Below are positions 1 through 10,559 of a stretch of DNA of 64,000 nt, one piece after another. Origin of the DNA: Planococcus citri. Taxonomy: Eukaryota > Arthropoda > Insecta > Hemiptera > Pseudococcidae. The stretch spans positions 20,729,230 to 20,793,229 of the forward strand of contig NC_088677.1 in NCBI RefSeq assembly GCF_950023065.1, in the 5' to 3' direction. Numbering within the stretch: position 1 is the stretch's first letter; each line of letters opens with the position of its first letter. Both the position numbers and the translations under genes were made by a program. The notes below the pieces were generated by a model. It searched no databases, was not told where the DNA came from, and worked only from the letters and a program-made list of their open reading frames with translations.

Positions 1-480
1 CGTCAAAATTTGGAAACATCTATTCAAACGAATAATCACCAAATGGCCAAAAAAGCTCACAAATTCAAAAAATCGTCAGACAAATCCCGACTAAAATTTG
101 ATCAATAAAATCACACAAGCTCAAGGGAAAATTTCAATGAAAAAATCCCGAGAACTCGAGGTGATATAATTCAGCAAAAATTCAGACGAAAAAAAAAATC
201 ATCAAAATTCAGAACAAAATCATAGAAAAATTATTTCGGAAAAAAATCATCAAAATTCAAGATGTAGGTAAAAATTGAACATAACCGGAAAAAATCAACC
301 AAGAACCACCGAGAAATTCAAAAAATGATAAGTCGTAAGTAATTAAAATTGGGAAATTCCTAAGAAAATTTCAAAAGAAAAATCATCAAATCTGAGAAAT
401 TACATAAAATTTGTAACGCTGAAAAAGCAGTGAGTTTTTTTCAAAAATTCTGGTCATACTTAATTTTGAAAAAAAAAGGA
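1..480. repeat. Degenerate A/T-rich simple repeat
   Basis: A/T-rich sequence built of loosely repeated words such as aaaattca, aaaaatcatcaaaattc and cgagaaattc, with no sustained open frame. It resembles the blocks near 8.2, 35, 49.5, 54.5, 58 and 62.6 kb. I see no gene here. The stretch 481-640 is non-repetitive and also without coding signal. Confidence 0.55.
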
Positions 481-639
481 AAATGAAAGAACTCGGTAAA
501 AAAATGTTTAATAACCGCAAGCCCAACTTCAGTAACTTAGTTATTTAATCAGTAACCGAGTTCAATCCCTGGATAAGGCATAAGACATTTAAAATGTTTC
601 TACTTGGTGTACAACCGTGCAGCGTGCAGCGTCTATTCC

Positions 640-1250
640 TTATTTTCTATTTTTCCCCTATCTGCAAAAAAAGAGATGCCAGTAGCCCCCCTCAGTTAAA
701 AAAAAAAATCAAAAAAAAGTTCAATTCATGACAGTTTTTTGTTTTTGCGTCAGAAGATTTCTAAATAATCTCCTTTCCAAGAAAAAATTTGCCCCGATAC
801 TTCAAACCATATGACCCCCTTGTAAGGAGCCCCCAAAGGTTGAAAAAATCGCAAAAAATGAAAATAAATCTAGTACTTAAATCAGGGGAAATTTTTTGAA
901 AATACTTATCTCATTTTCACATTAGAATTGTTCGACAATTCGACATAACCCTTTTTTCAAGAAAAAAATTTTGTTGGACCCCCTAAATGATGTTGACTGT
1001 CTTGTGAGGAGCCCTCACCCCGTCCCCCAAATTGGGGAAAAATGAGACTATATGAGAAATTGATGTCTGTAAACATTTTTTTAAAATTTCATTTATGGGC
1101 AGAATTTTTCTAAATACTTAATCACTTTTTCAAGAGAAACCTTTCCCTGATCTCCCGAATCATGTTAGTTCCATATAAAGCACTTCAAAGTGGAAAAAAA
1201 TCAACAAAAAATGGTAAATAAATATAATGTAATCACAGGACCAAAAATAT
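640..1250 (-). repeat. Satellite family S1, reverse orientation
   Basis: About three diverged units of roughly 150-190 bp, each containing ttcaagaaaaaa, a 'ggacccccta' word, a 'gaggagccc' word and a run like gaaaaaatc. Reverse-complemented, the units match the blocks at 39.4-40.2 kb and 63.05-63.75 kb (shared words: catttgggggtcc, ttcatacaag/tccatgcaag). It is therefore one dispersed satellite-like family. Confidence 0.5.
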
Positions 1251-1469
1251 GGTTGAATTATGCGAGCTAAGTACATACTTAAGGTTAAGGACGGATTTAC
1301 GATCATTTTAGTGTTTAGGAGAGGTGAAAATTAGGTAAAAACTCACCCAATAATCGCGCAAATGGTTCAATTTCTTGCGTTATTGAATCCTTTCGTTTCA
1401 GAAAACATCATTTTATAACAGAGGTTCACAAAAGTCAATTAATAATTGTAATATTTTTCTCAATTTCAG

Positions 1470-1589
1470 GTGCCAAAGATGCCAGTTCGTGAGAGAAGCA
1501 AGGTAGCAACGGCAGTAACAAAGACTAGCGAGCCATCCCATCCTGCAACTATGGTTGTTCTATTCTTTTCTTTTGGCTGGTGCCGGTGA
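1470..1589 (+). CDS. Possible 3'-terminal coding exon of an unidentified gene
   Basis: A pyrimidine-rich acceptor (tttttctcaatttcag) ends at 1469. From 1470 a frame stays open for 39 codons to a TGA at 1587-1589; it reads VPKMPVRERSKVATAV and continues with TKTSEPSHPATMVV and a hydrophobic end. The region from here to about 1900 is near 50% GC, far above its surroundings, and carries none of the window's repeats, as expected for a last exon plus 3' UTR of a gene starting left of the window. Against this, no domain is recognisable. A second frame gives CQRCQFVREAR and then a stop, so the frame is uncertain. The ATG at 1479 could instead open a short 36-codon ORF. Confidence 0.3.
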   Translation: MPKMPVRERSKVATAVTKTSEPSHPATMVVLFFSFGWCR

Positions 1590-2345
1590 CCGTAAACGAG
1601 ATCAGATTTCCATCTAGAAGCCGCACCGTTTAGTTATAATTTATTAATCGCGATTAATACCAAATCTCGTCGATTCGACGCCGTTCGCCATTCGGTCAGA
1701 CACTTGATCGAGACTCGAGAGAGAGAAACAGAAAAGGCGAGTCAGGCCGAATGAATGAGCCATTTTTTGATAGGCTGCTCTCATGTACGAGATGTCGTCA
1801 AGATGGCCATGGTACGCAGTAAGGCTCTACCATTGATACGAGTTAAATAGTCGGCCTGCGCCCTGCGCTTAATGCCTCGGGCCTTGAGCCTCGAGCCGTC
1901 GCTTTATTTTTTTTCCTCCATTTTATTTATCGTTTTTCGTTCGTCGTGTTTCGTGTTCTTTCGTTTTTATTAATTTGTGTGATATTTACATTCATACCTA
2001 TACCCTATACCTATATCTGCCTAGTCGTATTTCGCTAAAAAGTATTAAGGTATCTAAGTTGTCTAGTGTCTACCTACCTTATCTCGTATATCTATCCTAA
2101 GTATGTATGAATTACCTAATTTTTACTTTGTGTCGACAAGCATTCCGTGTTACTTTTTTAAAAAATTAGGTACCTACATTTTTTCATTCGAGTAATCGTT
2201 TTTTTTTCTTTTACTTTTCCTTCTCTTTCTTTCTTTCTTTCTCCCTGTTTTTATTTATTTTTATTTTAGTACCTTTTTTTGCTCTCCGTGTAGTATGTTT
2301 TAAGTTGATTCGTACATAATAAAAATGGTTTCGAGTTTTACGTCG
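1590..2345 (+). other. Candidate 3' UTR with AATAAA signal
   Basis: Non-repetitive, GC-richer sequence follows the candidate terminal exon. It changes to T-rich sequence after about 1900 and contains an AATAAA at 2318-2323, about where a cleavage site would fall. It holds no ORF of interest. Calling it a UTR is inference from composition and the hexamer. Confidence 0.3.
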
Positions 2346-2589
2346 TGTGTTATTATTTGTAATTTTTATTATGTAGGTACACAGCCAAGGCTGCTCAGTC
2401 CAATTCTATGCTTTATTTTACTCAATGATGCCAACTCAGGATAGAAAAATAAACTAATACAGAATATTTCCTTTCTCTGTTTCCCGATATTTTTTGCAAA
2501 AAATAAGAACAAGATTGTTGTGCAGTTCTTATGCGGTTGTCCATCTTTTCAAAATAGTTCCAAAGCTCACTGCGATTTCCCCAATTAAA

Positions 2590-2857
2590 GGACACACCTA
2601 CTTCCCAAATGACTAAGACTTCTCAACTCTGGCAAAATGAAAGACACGTACTCCGGCAGAGGTACCAGAGGAATGGTTGGAAGCAGTTCAAAAAGCAAAG
2701 AAGACCAAAAAAAAGTCCAAAGACAAAGAAAATCTCGCCGAAGTTCAATAGTGAACTATTGCACTATGACGATTTCTTCAATTTCTCAAGTACCTTGCAA
2801 TCAAACTTCCGTTCTACACCACATCCAGCGATGAAACTAAAGAATAAGGTAAAGTAC
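2590..2857 (+). pseudogene. Weak coding remnant, unidentified
   Basis: The frame from 2641 reads KTRTPAEVPEEWLEAVQKAK, then a lysine-rich stretch, before a stop near 2750. Overlapping frames continue weakly to 2857, where the TA MITE begins. The amphipathic EVPEEWLEAVQKA segment looks protein-like, but lysine-rich runs arise easily in this base composition. I do not recognise a family. It may be a retroelement or gene fragment cut by the MITE insertion. Confidence 0.2.
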
Positions 2858-2859
2858 TA

Positions 2860-3072
2860 CAGGGTGCCCAGAAATATCGAGCACCCCAAAGAAAGTTTTT
2901 CATTAAAAATATAGGTTGGCAACGTGAAATAGATGCATATATGATTGCTGGAATGTTATCTCTCCAGTCCAACAACCAATCATGTGCTATCATTATTATC
3001 ATTCACTATGACCAACCAAAGTATTTTAGTAGAAAACTTTTTTAGGGGTGCTCGATATTTCTGGGCACCCTG
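2860..3072. mobile_element. MITE 'A', copy 1 (TA target duplication)
   Basis: A 213-bp element with terminal inverted repeats starting cagggtgcccagaaatatcg and ending with the reverse complement. It is flanked by TA on both sides (2858-2859 and 3073-3074). There is no ORF of its own. TA duplication with a CAGGG terminus fits a non-autonomous Tc1/mariner-superfamily element. A second copy in opposite orientation lies at 43731-43941. Confidence 0.88.
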
Positions 3073-3354
3073 TAGTTGCGGAATTCGACACCACTTATGG
3101 ATATTAATAATTTTGTGGCGCTCTATGTGGCCAAAATAAAAAATGATATCTTTTTCTCTGTCATGAGGTTAAACATGTACAACATTACATCATGATTCTC
3201 AATTAGAAAGTCATAAAAAAAAAATTCTGAAATAAAAGTGCGTGATTTTCAGTGATTTTTCAAGTTTTTCATTTTGTAAAATTTTGAAAAAATGGAAAGA
3301 GGTAAGTAAATAAATTTGTTATTTTTTGCGGTTCGTGTTCCTCGGCCCAAAAAA

Positions 3355-3600
3355 CCTATATTTTGACATATCACTCGATTTTTTTCATTTTTACAAAATT
3401 TGATTTTGGTAGCACATCCCCATGGGGTCTGAGGGAAAAAAGGACCTCAGATTCGTGTTTCTCGACCCAAAAAACCTACATGTTGACATATCACTCGATT
3501 TTTTTTTCATTTTTACATAATTTGATTTTGGTACCACCCCCCAAGGGGTCTGGCGAAAAAAAAGGACATCGGATTCGAATTCCTCGTTGAAAAATACTAC
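3355..3600 (+). repeat. Two tandem ~118-bp units
   Basis: The unit 'acatatcactcgattttttt ... tttgattttggta ... aaggggtctg ... ggacatcgga' occurs twice, at about 3366 and 3485. The word atatcactcga also occurs in the subrepeats of the foldback element at 5.4-8.1 kb, so the two may be related. Confidence 0.6.
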
Positions 3601-3639
3601 GGAATCACTACTTTCAACTTTTGATATGCTCATAGTTTT

Positions 3640-4030
3640 GCTGTAAAACGCCATGCGCGCCTTTTTTCGCAATCTGAGTCACTGTGCGTTGCGAAATGGC
3701 ACAACTTTTTTTGACTAGAATTCCGAAAAATATTTTTTGCCAAATAATTGTTGAAAAATGTCTTTATTTCTTGCCACAATAACGATTCGTTTTTAGTTTT
3801 TAGTACCAACCAGAAGCTGTTATAAATTTTCAATTTTCAATTTATTGACTCATGTTTACTTTTCCAAGTACATACCTAGAAGATTATAGAATTTAATTTT
3901 TAATTTATTGACTCGTTTTTATTTTTCTGAGTACGTAGAAGGTTTTCAATATATTGTTATTGATATTCAATTAAAATTTCACTTTTTAGCAGAATTGCTA
4001 CCAAGTTTCACTCCCTCCCCTCATTGAAGA
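3640..4030 (+). repeat. Dispersed repeat block; uninserted version of the foldback target
   Basis: Contains gccaaataattgttgaaaaa and later tttttagcagaattgctacc. The same words flank the foldback element: gccaaata lies just left of it (about 5410), and attgttaaaaatgtcttttt plus tttttagcagaattgctaca lie to its right (8120-8165). This block therefore resembles the empty target. Confidence 0.5.
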
Positions 4031-4399
4031 ATTGTCTTGAGAAAAAATGGACGCAATACTGAAATATACATTCTAGTAAGTTATTAATTTATCAACAATA
4101 TTATAGTTGGGAACCCATATTTCGTTTATATTTTAATTATAATATTTTTTTATATGAATATTTTTTTTCTTTCAATCAATTAGTATTATTGTTTCAATTA
4201 TTATGAAAAAAAAACATTTTTAAAAATAATGTAAAAATGAGTAGGTAGGTAATAAAATTTTTTAGGTACGTTTAAGTAATCTTTAGTTTGGAAATTAAAA
4301 ACGTTGAAAGTAAGTTTACTCATTTCTGTAACGAATGAGAAATCCATGTTCATCTTAGGTACGTTAGAGAAAACAGAATTGATGGTAAACGAAACAAGC

Positions 4400-5240
4400 A
4401 TTAATCAAAGACTTGTAATATCGGTAGGTAAGCTTTTTTTTTCAGTTAAAAAAAAAAAAAAGAAAGTACTCGTATAAGTACAGTAATTTTCAGTAATCTT
4501 TAGTTTGGAAATTAAAAGTGTATTACATTGAAGTAAGTTTATACTCATTTCTGTTACGAATGAGGAATTTATCAGTCTTCATTTTCGACATACGAAAATG
4601 TAGGCAGAAATATATTGTTTTCAAGGAGGCCTTGTAGCAAATTAGTTAGGTGTCAAGATTGTGATTTTTATTCAAGTAAACGAAATCGATTCAAATACAT
4701 CCATAATGAACACGTGGAAGCCAAAAAATACCTCATAAACCCTATGACTTCTCAACGCTTTGTAACACTAGAAAAGACTATTGCCAAAACTGAATCCGCA
4801 CAATCGCAATTTTCCTCCAATTTTTGCACAATTTTTGAACATTTGGAGCCCAAAAAATACCTCACAAACCCTATGACTTTTCAATGCTTGATATATCCTG
4901 AGAATTTTGATTTTTGGTCAATCCCCCAAGCAATAAAAAATGAAAACAAGTAAAGTAGTACCTATTTCTCCAGATACACATGTCAAACATCAAAAAGTCA
5001 CAGGGTCTGTGAGGTTTTTTTTGTACCTCAAAGGATAAAAAAAATTGTCCAAAAATTGGTGGGAAAATGTGATTGGGCAGCTACAATAATTTTGGCATTA
5101 CTCTTTTCTACATAGTTACAAGTCGAGCTTCTTGGTTTGGGCGCAATTTCGAGTCCGTAAATTTAAAAGGATTTTTTTTGGGCCCATTCAACATTTTTTC
5201 CAACAGTTAGAAAATCGCAATTGGGCAGCTATAAGGGTTT
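4400..5240 (+). repeat. Dispersed repeat R1, copy A (internal hairpin)
   Basis: About 830 bp, close in sequence to 11030-11852. Both begin ttaatcaaag, pass through a 'tcggta...aagctttttttt' word and 'tcattttcgacatacgaaaa', and end near aaaatcgcaattg. Each copy contains a long imperfect hairpin: the arms at about 4765-4895 and 4995-5115 carry the word cctcacaaaccctatgactt and its reverse complement. ORFs here are spurious. This looks like a non-autonomous foldback-type DNA element. A short related piece is at 4200-4340. Confidence 0.7.
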
Positions 5241-5984
5241 TGCTTTCTGCAAAAAAAAAAAAAAAAAAAGAAAGACACTTCGCAATTTCTCGCAAAATTT
5301 CTGAAACCACTTTTCCCAACCATAGTAAAATTACGAAAGGTTCAGGCTTCTTACCAAAAAGTTGCGAAAAAGCACAATTTTCTGACTAAAATTGCGAAAA
5401 ATATGTTTCGCCAAATAGAGCAGGCAAATAGCGGTTTTAAAAAGGAAAAAATTGGCACATCAATTTTTTCTTCGGGAATGTGTTCGTATGGACCCTCTGA
5501 ACCACCAAAAAAAAGCCGACTCTCCTATCCCTGGAGGAAAATTTTTTAGGGGGCTGAAACCGGTTCCGATTCACGTTTTTTGCGTTTTACTCCGTAAATC
5601 TTAGGTTTTTGAGAAAAACTACCATGACGAAAAATGTTCCCCTTTAAATTCTCGACAATTTGATGCTACGCTCGATACCCATTGCTCAAGGGGGGTGTCC
5701 AAAAAAAGGGGTGGAAAGAGTAGGTGTTTCAAAAAAGGTCAGTCCAATAAATTAATCAAAATTACCACTTAAAATCATTCGTTTTGGCACAAATTTTTTT
5801 CACAAAGTCTACTCACCCAACTACTAATCAAACTATCTTTGGTTTGTCTTCAACCCTCCTCGGGGGTTCGTGAGGGTTGCTTGATTTTCCAAGTAACACA
5901 CTACTGAATCATATATTTGAAAAACAAATCTGGACGTGCGATATATCGAATAGCATGTTTTCGAGGTCGCTGAATACGAATAAG

Positions 5985-6480
5985 AACTCATTTTTTGCAT
6001 ACAACCCCCCAATGCCCCTCTGTGCCCCAAAATGAGGGTGACAATTTTGAAAAATCGTGAAAAGTCGAGTGATATATCGAATGGTACGTTTTCGAGGTCG
6101 CCGAGTGTGAATATGAACTTATTTTTTGGGTCCCACCCCCCAATGTCCCTCTGTGCCCCAAAATGAGGGTGAAAATTTTGAAAAATCGTAAAAAGTTTAG
6201 TGATATATCGAATTGCATGTTTTAAAAGTCGCTGAGCACGAATATGGCCTTATTTTTTTTGGGCCCAACCCCGCACAGCTCCCAACTGCTCCAAAAAAAG
6301 GCCAAAATTTTGAAAAAATGTGAAAAGTCGAGTGACATATTGAATGGTATGTTTTCGAAATCGCTGAGTACGAATATGAACTTATTTTTTGCCTACAGCC
6401 CCTCAAAGCCCCTCTGTGCCTCAAAATTAGGCTCAAAATTTTGAAAAATCGTGAATAGTCGAGTGATATATCGATTTGTA
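5985..6480. repeat. Tandem ~120-140-bp subrepeats in the foldback left arm
   Basis: Four diverged units, each with a 'cccctctgtgcc' or cognate block (about 6012, 6150, 6283 and 6410), the words 'ttttgaaaaatcgtgaaaag' and 'gatatatcgaatggta', and a 'cgctgagtacgaatatgaac' word. The mirror-image set occupies about 7050-7560 in the right arm. The same architecture, with a different spacer, recurs at 20041-20470. Confidence 0.75.
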
Positions 6481-6860
6481 TGTTTTCGAGACACTGAACT
6501 GGAATACTTATTCACTGTTTTCCTGCTCTACTTACGATCCCTCAAAATCCCCTTACGACCCCTAAATAGGATAAAATTTCGAAAAGTCACCAAAAAACGT
6601 GTAATACGTCGAAATGCAGGATTCAGCATTTTGTATTCTAACGGTGTTATTTTCCTTGAAATCGATCCAACTTATCTCAAAAAATTATAATTTGAGTCAG
6701 TATTTCATTGTCTTTTATGTACAAAGGTACGTTATTTTTGTTTATTAGTTATTTTTTCGATTCTTTGTTCCTGTTTTGAACCAAAACTTGATTTTCTGAA
6801 TGAAAGCTTGTCGTCTCAAGCTTATGCACTTCATTTGTACGCTTAAAACATCAATTTTGG

Positions 6861-6935
6861 ATTATCCGACTTTTTTGATATCCGACCCACCTGACACCCC
6901 CGATTAGGTCGGATAATCGGGAGTCTACTGTATTG
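6861..6935. mobile_element. Pogo/Tigger-like end or mini-hairpin
   Basis: Within the foldback loop, ggattatccgac near 6868 pairs with gtcggataatcgggagtc near 6908-6925, followed by tactgta. The 'CAGTA...CTCCCGATTATCCGAC' terminus is typical of pogo/Tigger elements. Only about 75 bp is present, so this is a tiny internally deleted copy or a remnant. Confidence 0.45.
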
Positions 6936-8189
6936 GCTACCAATTGAAAACAAAATGAAATCATTTTTTTTTGATGGAAGAAAACATCGAAAATTAGTAG
7001 TTCGTAGTTCGTGTTTTTTAAAAAAAAACATACCATTCGATATATCAGTCGACTTTTCACGAGTTATCAAAATTTTGACCCTCATATTGAGGCACAGAGG
7101 GGCTTTGAGGGGCTGTAGGCAAAAAATAAGTTCATATTCGTACTCAGCGATTTCGAAAACATACCATTCAATATGTCACTCGACTTTTCACATTTTTTCA
7201 AAATTTTGGCCTTTTTTTGGGGCAGTTGGGAGCTGTGCGGGGTTGGGCCCAAAAAATAAGGCCATATTCGTGCTCAGCGACTTTTAAAACATGCAATTCG
7301 ATATATCACTCGACTTTTCACGATTTTTCAAAATTTTCACCCTCATTTTGGGGCACAGAGGGACATTGGGGGGGGGGGTGGGTCCCAAAAAATAAGTTCA
7401 TATTCACACTCGGCGACCTCGAAAACGTACCATTCGATATATCACTCGACTTTTCACGATTTTTCAAAATTTTGACCCCCATTTTGGGGCACAGAGGGGC
7501 TTTGAGGGGTTGTATGCAAAAAATGAGTTCTTATTCGTATTCAGCGACCTCGAAAACATGCTATTCGATATATCGCACGTCCAGATTTGTTTTTCAAATA
7601 TATGATTCAGTAGTGTGTTACTTGGAAAATCAAGCAACCCTCACGAACCCCCGAGGAGGGTTGAAGACAAACCAATGATAGTTTGATTAGTAGTTGGGTG
7701 AGTAGACTTTGTAAAAAAAATTTGAGCCAAAACGAATGATTTTAAGTGGTAATTTTGATTAATTTATTGGACTGACCTTTTTTGAAACACCTACTCTTTC
7801 CACCCCTTTTTTTGGACACCCCCCTTGAGCAATGGGTATCGAGCGTAGCATCAAATTGTCGAGAATTTAAAGGGGAACATTTTTCGTCATGGTAGTTTTT
7901 CTCAAAAACCTAAGATTTACGGAGTAAAACGCAAAAAACGTGAATCGGAACCGGTTTCAGCCCCCTAAAAAATTTTCCTCCAGGGATAGGAGAGTCGGCT
8001 TTTTTTTGGTGGTTCAGAGGGTCCATCCGAACACATTCCCGAAGAAAAAATTGATGTGCCAATTTTTTCCTTTTTGCCGCTGCTTTTTTACGTTATTTTC
8101 CCGCTCTAAAATATGTAAATTGTTAAAAATGTCTTTTTACTTTTTAGCAGAATTGCTACAAAGTTTCACTCCCTCCCACCCTGAATAAA

Positions 8190-8480
8190 ATTTCCTAGTC
8201 TCGGTTTTTCGCTAAAAATTTCCAAAAAGTGTAACTTAGACAATTTTCAAAAAGTTCTACCATTTAAAAATTGTCCAAGTTTAGCTTTTTTCAAGCTTAA
8301 TGTAAAGAATTTTCTCTTCTTTGCAAAATTGCCAAAATATTCTCGCATTTTTTAAAAATTATTGTCAAAATCTTGATTTTTGTCAAAAAGTGGCAAAAAT
8401 CTTCGCTTTCTATCCAAATTACCAAAAATCCCTATTTTGTGTCAAAAATTGCTCTAAGTTCCATAAAAGAAAATTAGGGA
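8190..8480. repeat. Degenerate A/T repeat
   Basis: Repeats of the type 'ttgccaaaatattctcgcat' and 'tttgtcaaaaagtggcaaaa' recur at about 30-45 bp. No gene is seen here. The stretch from 8480 to 9130 holds only short T-rich ORFs that I do not credit. Confidence 0.5.
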
Positions 8481-9138
8481 GAAACATTGTAGACAGAACT
8501 TGAAATTGATTTTATTACTTATACTCAATTCTGTGAAAAAGGAACACTTCGAAATTTTATCAACATTTTTTCTGTACCTTTTCAAGGTCATTATAAATGA
8601 GGCTTCACTTTTTTTCAAAAAATTTGTCCTAATATGTCGTTTTTGTTTCTTTATACCAGAGACTGCTAAAAAAAAAGCCCTTTCAATTGCTCAAATTGCG
8701 AGAAAAATTTCGCTTTTTTCAGACATTTCAATTCTCATTTTATTGCTCCAAATATTCGAAAAATCTCAATTATTTTCCATCAAATTGTCTCTAATTGCCT
8801 GAAAGTCCAGTGTTTTGCAGTTTGTGGAGTTCTTTTTTTTTTCGGTGATATTTTTCCGCAGTAAAATGTATTACCACTGTTCAGTTTTGTCCTTTTTCTG
8901 GTCACTTTTTTGGTTACTAAAGTTGACATTTTTTTGCAAAAAAAAAATCAGTACAAGGTCTACCATCTATTTTTCCAGATAATGATGCTGTAATCATTTA
9001 CGCTTTATTACTGGGATATATTTTGATTTCACCTGCGAAGGTCCAAACCGTGGAAATGATTGTTATTAAAATAAACGAAATCGCATTAAACGCCATCAAA
9101 CGGAAAAACTAAAACAAATGTGTTCTCAGATTAGAGTA

Positions 9139-10088
9139 CAGGGTGTTCCAGAATAACCTTTCACATTTGTTTTTCTTATTACTCTGAGAGAAAAATGTTT
9201 ACAAAAATTCTTTTACAACCAAAATGAAGTAGAAACATGCCGTTTTTAGACCGTATATTTGAGTTTCCATTAAAAATCAAGTTTTAAAAATTTTTTCATC
9301 GAGATATTTTCCATCATTTTTGACACATTCAACCGAACATTTTTTCAAATTATTGAACACTTCTCTTCCTATCAGTCTCGACTCACGATTAAGATTACCT
9401 AGAAGATGTTTCAGAGTCCTAGATTCATCCTGATACACTTTTGACTTGAGGTAACTCCATAAAAAAAAATCATAGGCTGAAAAATCAGGGGATCGAGGTG
9501 GCCTTTAAATTTCTGTGTTCAACGAAATTATTCAATGTCCAAAGTGCTCACGCGCTAAACATATTGTGTTGGTCTCCGAATGATAGGTAGCTCCAACATG
9601 TTGGAACCAAGTAAGTAACTCTATTTTATCTGCCTTTCAGTTCAGGAACAAGAAACTTGTTCAACATTTTGCCTTACCCCTCACCATCACTGTTTCATTA
9701 AACACACATGGTCCCACTACACCAACTTTAGCCACGCCCAACCAAACAGTCAACTTGACGGCGTGTAGAGGTTTCTCGAGTATTATCAAAAGATTCTCTG
9801 TACACTTGAAGCGCACATTCTGTATATTCACTTCACTGTTTAGATAAAAATGAGCTTCGTTACCGATGAGTAAAGAGTGAAGGGGTCCAGGAGTCTTTAT
9901 TTTTAAAAAAAGACCTTCACAGTAAACGTACACTGTACAGCCATCTACTTCTCCAGGACAAAAAATAACTATTGAAACATAATTCGGCATGCTTTGGCTA
10001 CCTAGAACCGCCTTTACCATTCCCCTAGCTCCACTTGAACACAGATCAGTGGTTACCAAAATGTGAAAGGTTATTCTGGAACACCCTG
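9139..10088 (-). mobile_element. Decayed mariner-like element
   Basis: Terminal inverted repeats of about 30 bp begin cagggtgttccagaataacc at the left and end with the exact reverse complement at 10088. TA is present on both sides (9137-9138 and 10089-10090). The interior carries a broken minus-strand transposase. Total length is about 950 bp, shorter than a complete mariner of about 1.3 kb, and the N-terminal helix-turn-helix part is missing. It belongs to the IS630-Tc1-mariner superfamily. Confidence 0.93.
9285..10059 (-). pseudogene. Broken mariner-family transposase
   Basis: Reading leftward, the first conserved block is NEAHFYLNSEVN...QNVRF, the counterpart of the family's DEAHF motif but with the first catalytic Asp changed to Asn. 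Then EKPLHAVKLTVWLGVA and a GVVGP strand are seen, an interval with stops, and WFQHVGATYHSE, where the second catalytic Asp (family QQDGA) is Val. The last block is PPRSPDFSAYDFFLWSYLKS, which keeps the third Asp. Stop codons interrupt the last half. Two of three catalytic acidic residues are lost and the DNA-binding N-terminus is deleted, so it cannot be an active enzyme. Confidence 0.88.
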
Positions 10089-10278
10089 TACCTAGTAAGT
10101 ATAGCCTAGTTTAAGTGTTTATTATTTTATACGAAAAGGTGTATACTTTTATAATCTTATAGGTATCCTGTGTTATGAAAAGTATGTAAATAAAACTGTA
10201 TTTTTTACATAGATTTCTTGCAGTAATGTTAATATATTTCTCGACATACGAAAATTTACACGGAAACATGTCTTCTAG

Positions 10279-10552
10279 GAGTCATCGAATACATCGAATA
10301 CGACGATCAAAAACAGAAATTTTCCCAGCACTACTGGAACAAAAAACTGCCAGAACGAATTCCGGCCAAATTCCACGAACCAAGAATTTATGATTTGGTT
10401 TTTTGACAGGTGTTCGATATGTTTTTGAAAGCGAGCAGGAATGATACTTGAGATATTCATTGAAGAATCATAAATCTGCTCAAAGGACAAGTCCGATCCG
10501 AAGAACGAGAAACCATTATTAGGCATCGTAATCGCTTGTGGCTTAATCACGC
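10279..10552 (+). pseudogene. Exon-like fragment with three in-frame TGA codons
   Basis: After an acceptor-like tcttctag, the plus frame reads VIEYIEYDDQKQKFSQHYW and then PERIPAKFHEPRIYDLVF, stops at a TGA, and continues in the same frame (VFDMFLKASRNDT, TGA, DIH, TGA, RIINLLKGQVRSEERETI) up to gcag|gtattt. All three stops are TGA at sites where CGA (Arg) would give a sensible protein. That fits CpG-to-TpG decay of a once coding exon. The 91-codon minus-strand ORF over the same bases looks like its hydrophobic antisense shadow. I do not recognise the family. It sits next to a piece of repeat R1 (tcgacatacgaaaa at 10239). Confidence 0.4.
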
Positions 10553-10559
10553 AGGTATT

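Larger units (their letters stand above)
5416..8108. mobile_element. 2.7-kb foldback element with ~1-kb inverted arms
   Basis: The left arm (about 5416-6485) and right arm (about 7027-8108) are nearly identical inverted copies. Examples are the 'ggttcgtgagggttgc' word at 5863 against its complement near 7645, and 'aatgtgttcgtatgg' against its complement near 8025. The outermost ends read tagagcaggcaaatagcg on the left and, reverse-complemented, tagagcgggaaaataacg on the right. Inside the arms, units of about 120-140 bp are repeated in tandem. The ~540-bp loop is unrelated single-copy sequence. Long inverted repeats with tandem subrepeats are the hallmark of Foldback-type elements. The many ORFs in both arms are mirror images of one another without protein features. 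I could not settle the target duplication; aaatatgt occurs near both ends but not immediately at the left one. Confidence 0.8.

Noticed and set aside
4615..5389. ORFs of 112 and 85 codons
   Set aside because: Inside repeat R1; the sequence is not kept open in copy B at 11.0-11.85 kb.
5833..7678. Many 65-153-codon ORFs, several almost identical on opposite strands
   Set aside because: They lie in the two arms of the foldback element and repeat with the ~130-bp subunit; they have no domain and no consistent start.
10279..10552. Stop-codon readthrough (TGA recoding)
   Set aside because: Three TGA within a fragment without start, end or partner exons is better explained by CpG decay of a pseudogene.
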